Part shown: in pieces, positions 8,555 through 16,145 of the stretch
Layout of the letters: each line of letters opens with the position of its first letter
Numbering within the stretch: the stretch's first letter is position 1
Origin: Mycolicibacterium aurum
GTDB taxonomy: Bacteria > Actinomycetota > Actinomycetes > Mycobacteriales > Mycobacteriaceae
Length of the DNA: 64,000 nucleotides
Direction: 5' to 3'
Assembly: GCA_900078775.1 (NCBI GenBank)
Contig: LT549889.1
Location: 2,170,001-2,234,000, forward strand
The notes under the pieces: model-generated
The model's database searches: none
Seen by the model: only the letters and a program-made list of their open reading frames with translations
Told to the model about the DNA's origin: nothing
Translations under genes and position numbers: made by a program

Positions 8555-9336
8555 CCCGCGGTCTTGCGGGCGGCCCTGGTCCGGGTGGCCGGCTTGGCCC
8601 GCGCCGGCTTCGGAGCATCGTCCGCCGGCGGCGACACCGCCTGCCGGCACCACGCCCAGAGCTCGTCCTCGCTGAGCTCGGTACCCTTGGCCCCGAGCTG
8701 GAACACACCGATCTGCGCCAGCGCGGTCAATGTCGAATTCAGCAGGGTGGTCAGCTGGGCCGGGGTCAGATCCTTGCGAACCAGCCCGGCGCGCGAACAG
8801 GACGTCAGAATCTTGGTGAGCAGTTTCTGGTGTGGATCCCAGATCTTGGCGAAATCGTCCGGGCGTTCGATCTCAAGACTGAGGTTGTAGATGGTCATCA
8901 CCCGGCCACCGACCTTCTCGGACGACTCCGCGCGGGACAGGAACCCCCGGCAGAACGCCTCGAGCTGTTCCATCGGTCCGTCGGCTGCCGCGACTTCCTG
9001 ACGGATCCCCTCGGTGAACTGACTCGTGACATTCTCGTACAGCGCGAGCAGCAGCTCGTCCTTGCCCGCGAAATGCTGGTAGAACGCCCGCAAGCTGAGA
9101 TTCGACCGGTCGATGAGCGCCTGGATGGTGAAGTCGGCCTTGCCGGACTCCTCCACCAGCTCCAGCGCCGTCGCCAGGAATCGGGAACTGCGCGCCAGCG
9201 CACGGGCCCGGGCACTACTCAGCCGCCGGTCGATGGTGCGCTGCTGCCAGGTGGTCGACGGCTCCAGTTCGGCCTCGACGATCTCCAGGCCGGTCTCGGC
9301 GTCGACATCGCCGGCGGGACTCTTCTTCGCGTTCAT
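8551..9336 (-). CDS. TetR-family transcriptional regulator, candidate regulator of the island
   Basis: 261 residues. After a 45-residue N-terminal extension, the helix-turn-helix is at about residues 68-103 (FTIQALIDRSNLSLRAFYQH, then KDELLLALYENV). The rest is a helical ligand domain and a basic Ala/Lys/Arg-rich tail (residues 240-261). ATG 9336 has no clear Shine-Dalgarno. A GAGAA-N6-TTCTC-like site lies 9 bases upstream (9345-9360) with a weaker copy 20 bases further (9365-9380), as expected for an autoregulated repressor. The same site recurs at most promoters in the window, so this protein is my first choice as the regulon's repressor; the TetR at 54977 is the alternative. Confidence 0.92.
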   Translation of the reverse strand: MNAKKSPAGDVDAETGLEIVEAELEPSTTWQQRTIDRRLSSARARALARSSRFLATALELVEESGKADFTIQALIDRSNLSLRAFYQHFAGKDELLLALYENVTSQFTEGIRQEVAAADGPMEQLEAFCRGFLSRAESSEKVGGRVMTIYNLSLEIERPDDFAKIWDPHQKLLTKILTSCSRAGLVRKDLTPAQLTTLLNSTLTALAQIGVFQLGAKGTELSEDELWAWCRQAVSPPADDAPKPARAKPATRTRAARKTAG

Positions 9337-9344
9337 GATGCAAG

Positions 9345-9360
9345 GAGAATACGGGATCTC
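9345..9360. promoter_or_regulatory. Operator-like site in front of tetR
   Basis: GAGAATACGGGATCTC has one mismatch to GAGAA-N6-TTCTC. A second, weaker copy (GAGAATGGGCGATCTA, 9365-9380) follows at a 20-base step, which would place both on the same face of the helix. Likely autoregulation of the TetR gene. Confidence 0.6.
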
Positions 9361-9455
9361 GGATGAGAATGGGCGATCTACCTACACGGGTATGTTGATA
9401 GTCCTCGTCGCACATCCCGCTGACCCGCGCCTGCGCACCCTCGATGCGGTACGCT

Positions 9456-9471
9456 GAAAACAATCATTCTC
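9456..9471. promoter_or_regulatory. Operator-like site in front of the amidohydrolase at 9498
   Basis: GAAAACAATCATTCTC, one mismatch to GAGAA-N6-TTCTC, 26 bases upstream of the TTG start of the rightward amidohydrolase. Confidence 0.6.
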
Positions 9472-9497
9472 ACTTTCGGGAATCAAGGAGTTCAGCG

Positions 9498-10685
9498 TTG
9501 AGTGCAGACATTCTTATCGTCTCGCCGGATGACCATCTGGTGGAGCCCGCCGACCTGTGGACCAGTCGGTTGCCCCAGCGCTTTCGCGATATCGGCCCGC
9601 GGATCGTCCGGCATCGCGGCCGGATGGACCCGTCGGTCACCAGCGATGTCGCGTTCATCGACGACGAGGGCGGCCGCGACGCCGACATCTGGCACTACGA
9701 GGACTCGATCATCCCGATCCCGCTGATCAGTGCGGCTGCCGGCTATGAACTCGACGAACTCACCACCGACCCGATCACCTACGAAGAGATGCGGCCGGGC
9801 TGCTACGACCCGGTGGAACGGCTCGCCGATATGGACCTCGCGGGTATCGAGGCATCCGCCTGCTTCCCCAACACGCTGGTCCGGTTCTGCGGCCAACGAT
9901 TCCTGTACGGCAAGGACAAGGAACTCGCCCTGCTGTGCGTCCAGGCCTACAACGACTTCCAGATCGACGAGTGGGGCGGCGGTTCGAACGGCCGGCTGAT
10001 CCCGCTCGGCATCATCCCGCTCTGGGACGTCGAACTGGCGGCCAAGGAGGTGGAGCGGGTCGCCGCCAAGGGTATGCGCGCGGTGTGCTTCTCCGAACTG
10101 CCGTCCCGATTGGACCTGCCGTCCATCCACAGCGGGTACTGGGATCCGTTCTTCGCCGCCTGCGAACGCAACGGGGTCGGCATCATGCTGCACATCGGGT
10201 CGAGTTCCTCACTCACCAAGTCCTCCCCCGATGCCCCGCACGTGGTGACCAGCGCACTGATGGCGGTCAACTGCACCATCGCGCTGGTGGATTGGTTGTT
10301 CTCGGCCAAGCTCAAGCAGTTCCCGCAGCTCAAGATCGCCTTCGCCGAAGCCCAGGCCGGCTGGATCCCCTACTACCTGCAACGGGTCGACGAGGTGTGG
10401 GAGGACCGCCGCGCGTGGGGCGGCATCCACCCGTTGCTGACCGAACCACCCAGCACCCAGGTGCCCGGACGGGTGTGGTTCTCCACCTTCGGCGATCCGG
10501 TCGCCTTCCGCATCCTGGATCTGGTCGGCCCGGATCAGCTCATGTTCGAGACCGACTACCCGCACAACGACACGAACTGGCCGCACAGCACCGAGGTGGC
10601 CAACAAGGCGACCGAGGGACTCGACGAGGAGACCAAGCGAAAGGTGCTGTCCACCAACGCGAAGACATTCTTCGGGATGGTGTAG
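9498..10685 (+). CDS. Amidohydrolase-2 family metal-dependent hydrolase
   Basis: 395 residues, starting at TTG 9498 behind AAGGAG (9485-9490); no ATG or GTG fits the site. SPDDHLVEPADLW carries the N-terminal metal ligands, IMLHIGSSSS the central His and FETDYPHNDTNWP the C-terminal Asp. It is more distant from the other three amidohydrolases in the window (4143, 30614, 35189) than those at 4143 and 35189 are from each other. Single gene, transcribed away from tetR with its own operator-like site (9456-9471), and convergent with the operon ending at 10692. Confidence 0.9.
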   Translation: MSADILIVSPDDHLVEPADLWTSRLPQRFRDIGPRIVRHRGRMDPSVTSDVAFIDDEGGRDADIWHYEDSIIPIPLISAAAGYELDELTTDPITYEEMRPGCYDPVERLADMDLAGIEASACFPNTLVRFCGQRFLYGKDKELALLCVQAYNDFQIDEWGGGSNGRLIPLGIIPLWDVELAAKEVERVAAKGMRAVCFSELPSRLDLPSIHSGYWDPFFAACERNGVGIMLHIGSSSSLTKSSPDAPHVVTSALMAVNCTIALVDWLFSAKLKQFPQLKIAFAEAQAGWIPYYLQRVDEVWEDRRAWGGIHPLLTEPPSTQVPGRVWFSTFGDPVAFRILDLVGPDQLMFETDYPHNDTNWPHSTEVANKATEGLDEETKRKVLSTNAKTFFGMV

Positions 10686-10691
10686 CAGGAG

Positions 10692-11516
10692 CTAGAGCGC
10701 GCGCCACCGGGGTGCGCGCTTCTCCAGGAAGGCCCGCGGTCCCTCGATCGCATCCTTGGTCAACGCGACCTTCATCCGGTAGTTCTCCGCCAGCAGCTCG
10801 GCCTCGTAGATGGGCAGCGTCAGGCCCTTACGCACCGACATCCGTGACCCTCGCACCGCGAGCGGGGCGTTCGAGTTGATCACCTCGGCGATCTCCCAGG
10901 CCCGGTCCATCAACGCATCGGGGGCCACCACCTCGGTGAAAACGCCGAGTTCATAGGCACGTTGGGCGTCGAGGCGCTCGTGCTTACCCATCAGCACCAG
11001 GCGCATGGCGACCGGCAGGGGCAGTACCCGGGCCAGGCGGACCGCCTCGCGGCCCGAGGTGACGCCGATGCTGACGTGCGGATCCATCAGGGACGCGGTC
11101 TCGGATGCGATGGTGATGTCGGCGACCGTGACCAGATCCATCCCGGCGCCGCAGGCGATCCCGTTGACGGCACAGATGATCGGTTTGGTCATCTGCAACC
11201 AGGGTGGGGTCGCCTCCTGGGGAGCATCCCACTGCCGCATCGAACTGAGGATGGGCTCGCCCTGGTTGTCGATACCGGCGGCGTTTTCCATATCGTGGTC
11301 GGCCGCCTTGTTGACGTCCGCACCGACACACAGCGCCCGGCCGGCACCGGTGATGATGACCGTCCAGATGTCCTGGCGTTCCTCGATTTCGGTGTACACC
11401 TGCGCGAGTTCGGCGATCATCTCATCATTGATCGCGTTCAACACCTCCGGGCGATTCAGCGTCACGCACGCCGTATGCCCGCGCACCTCAAGATCGATGG
11501 TGGTAAAGGACGTCAC
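10692..11516 (-). CDS. Enoyl-CoA hydratase/isomerase family protein
   Basis: 274 residues. VTLNRPEVLNAIND, GAGRALCVGADVNKA and CAVNGIACGAGMDLV are crotonase signatures; a Glu in TSGREAVRLARVLP sits where one catalytic Glu is expected. GTG 11516 is chosen: it lies four bases after the TGA of the upstream dehydrogenase with GAGAGAGGGG as ribosome site. Last gene of the leftward operon 14531-10692, where it could act on an unsaturated CoA ester after the hydroxy/keto acid steps of the preceding enzymes. Confidence 0.92.
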   Translation of the reverse strand: MTSFTTIDLEVRGHTACVTLNRPEVLNAINDEMIAELAQVYTEIEERQDIWTVIITGAGRALCVGADVNKAADHDMENAAGIDNQGEPILSSMRQWDAPQEATPPWLQMTKPIICAVNGIACGAGMDLVTVADITIASETASLMDPHVSIGVTSGREAVRLARVLPLPVAMRLVLMGKHERLDAQRAYELGVFTEVVAPDALMDRAWEIAEVINSNAPLAVRGSRMSVRKGLTLPIYEAELLAENYRMKVALTKDAIEGPRAFLEKRAPRWRAL

Positions 11517-11520
11517 TGCG

Positions 11521-12600
11521 TCAGGCCCCTCTCTCGGCGGTCGCGGCGGCAGCCACGGGTCGGATACCCAGTAGTTCTTCGAACCGGTCGCAATAGTGCG
11601 GCCACACATCGGGATTGAGCAGACGCGGTGGCAGTTGCCCCGCGAATATCTGCTGCCATTGCGTCGCGGTGGCGACCGCGATATCGCGGGCGGCCTCCAC
11701 CGTGATGCCCGCGGTGTGTGGGCTGGCCACCACGGTCGGCAGCGCCAGCAACGGATTGTCCGGCCTGGGCGGCTCCTCGTGGAACACGTCGAGCCCGGCG
11801 CCGGCGATGAGACCGCCCTCCAGCGCGTGCAACAGCGCCGCCTCATCGTGCACCGGCCCCCGGGCGGTGGTGATGAAGTAGGCGGTGGGTTTCATCGCGG
11901 CGAACTCCGCCGGTCCGATCAGACCCGTCGTCTCCTCCGTCAGCGGACAGGTCACCTGCACGAAGTCGGAACGGGCCAGCAGTTCGCCCAACGGTACCGA
12001 CTGCACCCCGCGCGCCCGGGCCGCCTCCGGCCCCAGGTACGGGTCGAAGACCAGCACCTGCATCCCGAACGGCGCACACAACTCGACCAGCCGGCCGCCG
12101 ATCGCGCCGAGACCGATCACCCCGAGCGTCTTGCCGAGCAGTTGACTGCCCCGCAGGGTGAGCCGGTCCCCCACCGGCCCGTTGCGCAGGGCCCGGTCGG
12201 CCACGGTGATCTTCTTGGCCAGGTCCAGCATGAATCCCAGCGCGTGCTCGGCGACGGCCTCCGCACCGGGGCCGGAGTTGTTGCACACCGCGATCCCGGC
12301 CCGGGTGCAGGCCGCGACGTCGATCACGTCGTAGCCCGCGCCGGCCGAGCACACCGCCAGCAGATTCCGGCAGCGGTCCAGCAGCCCCGGGCCGGCCAGC
12401 CACTGCGCACCGTCGGCAGCCCCGGCCACGTCGGTGCGGGTGGCCACCTGATAGCCGTGCGCGGATGCCAGTGCCGCCCAGCCGTCGTCCGCAGGCGCGG
12501 CCAGATCCAGCTTCACGACCTCGATGTCGGTGCGCTCCAGGAGATCTCCGGCGACCGGATCGGTCCAACGCTCGAACACCAGACGCGGGCGTGGGCTCAC
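11521..12600 (-). CDS. D-isomer-specific 2-hydroxyacid dehydrogenase
   Basis: 359 residues. The NAD motif GVIGLGAIGGRLVEL lies near the middle. The catalytic set is visible: Arg in TTARGPVHDEAALL, Glu in GLDVFHEEPPRPDNPL and His in VASPHTAGI. It interconverts a 2-keto acid and a D-2-hydroxy acid with NAD(P)H. GTG 12600 overlaps the TGA of the dioxygenase gene (GTGA), giving tight coupling. The C-terminus is about 30 residues longer than in typical members. Third gene of the aldolase/dioxygenase operon. Confidence 0.93.
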   Translation of the reverse strand: MSPRPRLVFERWTDPVAGDLLERTDIEVVKLDLAAPADDGWAALASAHGYQVATRTDVAGAADGAQWLAGPGLLDRCRNLLAVCSAGAGYDVIDVAACTRAGIAVCNNSGPGAEAVAEHALGFMLDLAKKITVADRALRNGPVGDRLTLRGSQLLGKTLGVIGLGAIGGRLVELCAPFGMQVLVFDPYLGPEAARARGVQSVPLGELLARSDFVQVTCPLTEETTGLIGPAEFAAMKPTAYFITTARGPVHDEAALLHALEGGLIAGAGLDVFHEEPPRPDNPLLALPTVVASPHTAGITVEAARDIAVATATQWQQIFAGQLPPRLLNPDVWPHYCDRFEELLGIRPVAAAATAERGA

Positions 12601-13712
12601 GACTTCGGCTTGGGTTTGGCCTGCGCAGCCTTGAACAACTCTGCGAGTTCGGCATCGACGTTCTTGTAGTCGTTGCGCGCAATGGCTCCGTCTCTGCCCT
12701 CGACGACGTCGTAGCCGAGCCGCAGGTCCCTGTTCTCCATGTGGAAGTACTCGCGCCCGAGCGGCAGCCGGCGGTCCTCCCGGGGCACCTCCATCCACGC
12801 CCGCAGAAAACACCGCGCCTTCTTGGGATCGTTGCTGCTGACGAAGTCCGACCGGGAATGGCACATCGCGAAGTTGTTGGCCACCGCGGCTTCCCCGGAT
12901 TCGAGCCGGAATTCGACCTGCTGCTCGACGAGGATGTGCCGGAGGAGTTCGATCGCCTCCTCCTGTTTGGGGGTGAACTCCCGGCCGAGCGTCTTCATCG
13001 CGGGCAGGATGCTGCTGTAGGTGAAATTGATGCAGATCTTGCCATCGACCTGGGAGAACACCGGGACGTCGTAGGGCGTCACATCGGGTTGATCGTCGGG
13101 CTGCTCGCTGCGGCGGTGATGCGGGAAGCCCTGGTAGAGCACATCGAGCAGATCGGGCCGCTCGGCAAGAATCCGGTTGTGGGCGGCGGGACCGCTGGCG
13201 AACTGGCTGGCTCCGCCCTTGAGTGCCGGGTAGACGCACAGCAGCGACAGGATGTCGGCGGCATCGTTGTGCATGGCGAGTTCCGCGCTGGACTTGGTGC
13301 CGCGCGCGGGCTGCACACCATTGGGCAGGATCTCCTCCTGCACACGCACCAGCCGGTGGCCGAACGAGTTGTTCGACACCGGGTAGCCCAGATGCCAGCA
13401 GAACGCCCAGTAGATCCGTTCCAGGTCCTCGATCGAGTGCTGCTCGACCGGAAAGCCGCGGACGCAGGCCAGCCCCTTGCCGAACATCAGGTCCCGGTAG
13501 AGTCGGGCGAGATCGTCGTCGAGGTTCCGATGGCGAACGTCATCGCCTGTGATGTCATCGCGGTCCTTGCCCGCGGTCTTGGCCAGGATGGACTCCAGTG
13601 CCGCGACGTTCTTGGCGGAGAGGTCGAAGCAGAAGTCCTCCTTACTGGTGAAGTCGGCGCCTGTCCACGCCATCGGATCGGTCACTTGCTCCTGATAGAT
13701 CGCGGTGGGCAT
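12597..13712 (-). CDS. TfdA/TauD-type Fe(II)/2-oxoglutarate dioxygenase
   Basis: 371 residues. AMHNDAAD supplies the HxD iron ligands and CHSRSDF near residue 310 the distal His; CFLRAWME provides an Arg for 2-oxoglutarate. Enzymes of this clavaminate-synthase-like fold hydroxylate an unactivated carbon, often splitting an ether, sulfonate or aryloxy bond. Length is above the usual 280-300 residues, with a 75-residue N-terminal region before the core. ATG 13712 has AGGAGG six bases upstream. It sits between an aldolase gene and a 2-hydroxyacid dehydrogenase gene, suggesting side-chain hydroxylation followed by cleavage. Confidence 0.88.
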   Translation of the reverse strand: MPTAIYQEQVTDPMAWTGADFTSKEDFCFDLSAKNVAALESILAKTAGKDRDDITGDDVRHRNLDDDLARLYRDLMFGKGLACVRGFPVEQHSIEDLERIYWAFCWHLGYPVSNNSFGHRLVRVQEEILPNGVQPARGTKSSAELAMHNDAADILSLLCVYPALKGGASQFASGPAAHNRILAERPDLLDVLYQGFPHHRRSEQPDDQPDVTPYDVPVFSQVDGKICINFTYSSILPAMKTLGREFTPKQEEAIELLRHILVEQQVEFRLESGEAAVANNFAMCHSRSDFVSSNDPKKARCFLRAWMEVPREDRRLPLGREYFHMENRDLRLGYDVVEGRDGAIARNDYKNVDAELAELFKAAQAKPKPKS

Positions 13713-13748
13713 CGGTCCTCCTGTTGTGCTGCGCGGTGTGGTTTCGGT

Positions 13749-14531
13749 TCAGGGACCCGTCGAAAGGCCACGGAGCGTGAGTGCACGGGAGGTGGCCGCC
13801 TCGGTCATCATGCCGATGTCCGTTCCCGCCGAGATGAACCGCAGGCCGAGGCCCACGAATCGCTCCAACAGGGCCACCGACTTGATACCGGCCACTCCCA
13901 GTGTCACGCCGTGCTTGCGACACGCCGCTGCAACGGAGCTTACCGCAAAGTGGAAATCTTCATTCTCATAGTCGCCGTGAATTCCCATCTCGGCCGTCAG
14001 GTCGCTCACGCCGATCAGGATCATGTCGATCCCCGGTGCGGCGGCGATGGCATCGGCGGCCCGGACCGCGTCCGGCGTCTCCACCATCACGGCCACGGCC
14101 GTACCGCGGTCCAAGCATGCGGTCAACTCCGACGGCGACCGCGGGCCGAAACCGCTGATCACGGTGGGGCCCGAGATGGAGCGCCGGCCGACCGGCGGGA
14201 ATCTCGCCGCGGCTACCACCGCTTGCGCTTCTTCTACCGAATCGACATGCGGCACAATAATTCCGGCGGCACCGCCGTCCAGCACCCGGGCGATCACCGC
14301 GGGATCCTGGGATGGCACCCGGACCAGCCCACCGATGCCGGCGCCGGCCGCACCGGCACACAACATGGCGGCCGTCTCCAGCGAGGTCGAGGTGTGCTCG
14401 AGATCGACGTAGATCGCGTCATACCCGCACGCCGCGGCGACCGCCGGGATCTCCGGGGTGCGCGAGTTCAGCAATGCCAGACACAACACCAAACCGTCAC
14501 CGTGGAGCACTTCCCGGAAGTTCTGCGGCAC
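13749..14531 (-). CDS. HpcH/HpaI-type class II aldolase
   Basis: About 260 residues. YVDLEHTSTSLE, GIIVPHVDSVEEA, MVETPDAV and LIGVSDLTAEMG are the metal- and keto-acid-binding segments of the HpcH/HpaI (citrate lyase beta-like) family, which cleave 4-hydroxy-2-keto acids to pyruvate or glyoxylate plus an aldehyde. I set the start at GTG 14531; a longer reading from 14603 would cross the operator-like site at 14551-14566. The ribosome site is weak. First gene of the leftward operon with the dioxygenase, dehydrogenase and crotonase. Confidence 0.87.
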   Translation of the reverse strand: MPQNFREVLHGDGLVLCLALLNSRTPEIPAVAAACGYDAIYVDLEHTSTSLETAAMLCAGAAGAGIGGLVRVPSQDPAVIARVLDGGAAGIIVPHVDSVEEAQAVVAAARFPPVGRRSISGPTVISGFGPRSPSELTACLDRGTAVAVMVETPDAVRAADAIAAAPGIDMILIGVSDLTAEMGIHGDYENEDFHFAVSSVAAACRKHGVTLGVAGIKSVALLERFVGLGLRFISAGTDIGMMTEAATSRALTLRGLSTGP

Positions 14532-14550
14532 ACTGACACGGTAACCGAAC

Positions 14551-14566
14551 GAGAACACACATTCCG
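14551..14566. promoter_or_regulatory. Degenerate operator-like site
   Basis: GAGAACACACATTCCG keeps the left arm of GAGAA-N6-TTCTC and three bases of the right arm. It lies between the aldolase (start 14531) and the divergent thiolase (start 14609). Confidence 0.45.
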
Positions 14567-14582
14567 CATATTCGTAAACGCC

Positions 14583-14600
14583 GTTATCGCCTGTGATAAC
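14583..14600. promoter_or_regulatory. Inverted repeat GTTATC-N6-GATAAC
   Basis: GTTATCGCCTGTGATAAC has exact 6-base arms, nine bases before the ATG of the thiolase gene. Related GATAAC half-sites occur beside operators at 34448 and 35126. It could be a second operator or overlap the promoter's -10 region. Confidence 0.45.
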
Positions 14601-14608
14601 CATGAGAT

Positions 14609-15757
14609 ATGCCGACCAGACGTGTTGCCATCGTGGGCGCCGCGCTATCCGACTGCGGACGGGTTCCGGACATGACCGCCATGGGGTTGATGGCCCAGGC
14701 CGCCCGTCGCGCGGTCGCCGATGCCGGTCTGACCAAGGACCGCATCCAGGGCTTCGGCGGTCACGGCACCCTGCTGCCTCCGATCGAGGTCAGTGAGTAC
14801 CTGGGCCTGCGCCCGACCTGGGTCGATGCCACCAATGTCGGTGGGTCCTCCTGGGAGGTGATGGCCCGGCACGCCGTGGCAGCCATCGCCACCGGCGAGG
14901 TGGACGTGGTCCTGCTGACCTACGGCTCCACGGCCCGTTCGGACGTCAAACGCAAGGTGCGCGCCTCGGCCGCCGCCATGAGCACGGCCGGGGCCATGCA
15001 GTACGAGGCGCCCTACGGCGCCACCCTGATCGCCAAGTACGCCATGGCCGCCCGGCGCCACATGATCGAGTACGGCACCACCGTGAACCAACTCGCCGAG
15101 GTCGCGGTGGCCGCTCACGAGTGGTCGGCGCTGAACGACAACGCTTTCGAGCGTGAAAGGCTGACCCTGGACGAGGTCGCCGCGGCGCCCATGCTCGCCG
15201 ATCCGTTCACCGCCAAGCACGTGTGTCTGCGCACCGATGGCGGTGGCGCGGTGGTGCTCGCGGCCGAGGAGGTGGCCCGGGACTGCGCCAAGGATCCGGT
15301 CTGGATCCTCGGCTCCGCCGACGCCACCTCGCACGTCAGCATGAGCGAGTGGGCCGATTTCACGACATCGGCGGCCGCAGTGTCCGGCCCGGCCGCCTTC
15401 GCCCGAGCGAGTGTGCAGCCCAGCGACATCGACGTCTGCCAGCTCTACGACTCGTTCACCTCCACGGTGTTGCTGACCGTCGAGGATCTGGGTTTCTGCG
15501 CGAAGGGTGAGGGTGGCGCGTTCATCGCCTCGGGGGCGCTTCGCCCCGGTGGCGGACTGCCCACCAACACCGACGGGGGTGGACTGGCGGCCTGCCATCC
15601 CGGCATGCGCGGGATGTTCCTCATGGTCGAGGCGGTACGCCAGCTGCGGGGAGAATGCGGCGACCGGCAGGTCACGGATGCCGAACTCGCCTGCGTACAC
15701 GCCATGGGCGGGTTCTTCAGCCACAGCGCCACCATGATCCTCGGGAGGAACCGATGA
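14609..15757 (+). CDS. Thiolase-fold lipid-transfer protein (Ltp-type aldolase/thiolase)
   Basis: 382 residues of the SCP-x/Ltp thiolase-like group. VCQLYDSFTSTVLL, DLGFCAKGEGGAF and LPTNTDGGGLAACHPGMRG mark the active-site region; the second conserved Tyr seen in the Ltp2-like protein at 53797 (GEAYIHGMNG) is absent. With the DUF35 protein encoded next (ATGA overlap) it should form an Ltp/DUF35 complex, as in sterol side-chain retro-aldol cleavage of a beta-hydroxyacyl-CoA. ATG 14609 has no clear ribosome site and could be leaderless. Confidence 0.9.
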   Translation: MPTRRVAIVGAALSDCGRVPDMTAMGLMAQAARRAVADAGLTKDRIQGFGGHGTLLPPIEVSEYLGLRPTWVDATNVGGSSWEVMARHAVAAIATGEVDVVLLTYGSTARSDVKRKVRASAAAMSTAGAMQYEAPYGATLIAKYAMAARRHMIEYGTTVNQLAEVAVAAHEWSALNDNAFERERLTLDEVAAAPMLADPFTAKHVCLRTDGGGAVVLAAEEVARDCAKDPVWILGSADATSHVSMSEWADFTTSAAAVSGPAAFARASVQPSDIDVCQLYDSFTSTVLLTVEDLGFCAKGEGGAFIASGALRPGGGLPTNTDGGGLAACHPGMRGMFLMVEAVRQLRGECGDRQVTDAELACVHAMGGFFSHSATMILGRNR

Positions 15758-16140
15758 CCGTACCCGACCGCCCGATCACCGACGGTGATAGCGAAGCCTG
15801 GTGGGCCGCCGTCCAGGACGGCGTCCTGATGATCGACGCCTGCCGCAGCTGTCACCGAAATTCGTTGTACCCAAGGCCATTCTGCCCGTACTGCTGGAGC
15901 GAGGACGTCGAACCCGTGGCCGCCGGGGGTTCCGCGCGGCTCTACACCTGGAGTGTGATCCACCAGCAGGGCCGGGATCCCCACATCGTGGCCATGGTGG
16001 ACCTGGCCGAGGGGCCCCGGTTGATGACCACGGTCGAGGACTGCGCCCCCGACGGGTTGCGTGCCGATATGGCACTCACCCTGGCGTTCCGCCGGGCCGA
16101 GGACGGCTTCGCCGTCCCGGTGTTCCGGCCGGCTTCCTGA
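15754..16140 (+). CDS. DUF35/OB-fold acyl-CoA-associated protein with zinc ribbon
   Basis: 128 residues. C30-x2-C33 and C44-x2-C47 form a rubredoxin-like zinc ribbon, followed by an OB-fold that binds acyl-CoA. The cysteine positions are identical to those of the DUF35 protein at 51804. Stand-alone DUF35 proteins are obligate partners of Ltp-type thiolases/aldolases. Its ATG overlaps the stop of that gene (ATGA), with GGGAGGAA upstream. It should complete the first of two aldolase complexes in the window. Confidence 0.92.
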   Translation: MTVPDRPITDGDSEAWWAAVQDGVLMIDACRSCHRNSLYPRPFCPYCWSEDVEPVAAGGSARLYTWSVIHQQGRDPHIVAMVDLAEGPRLMTTVEDCAPDGLRADMALTLAFRRAEDGFAVPVFRPAS

Positions 16141-16145
16141 CCTAC

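Noticed and set aside
12465-14675. A 736-codon open frame on the plus strand
   Set aside because: It lies opposite four well-supported leftward genes (dehydrogenase, dioxygenase, aldolase) and has no family signature.
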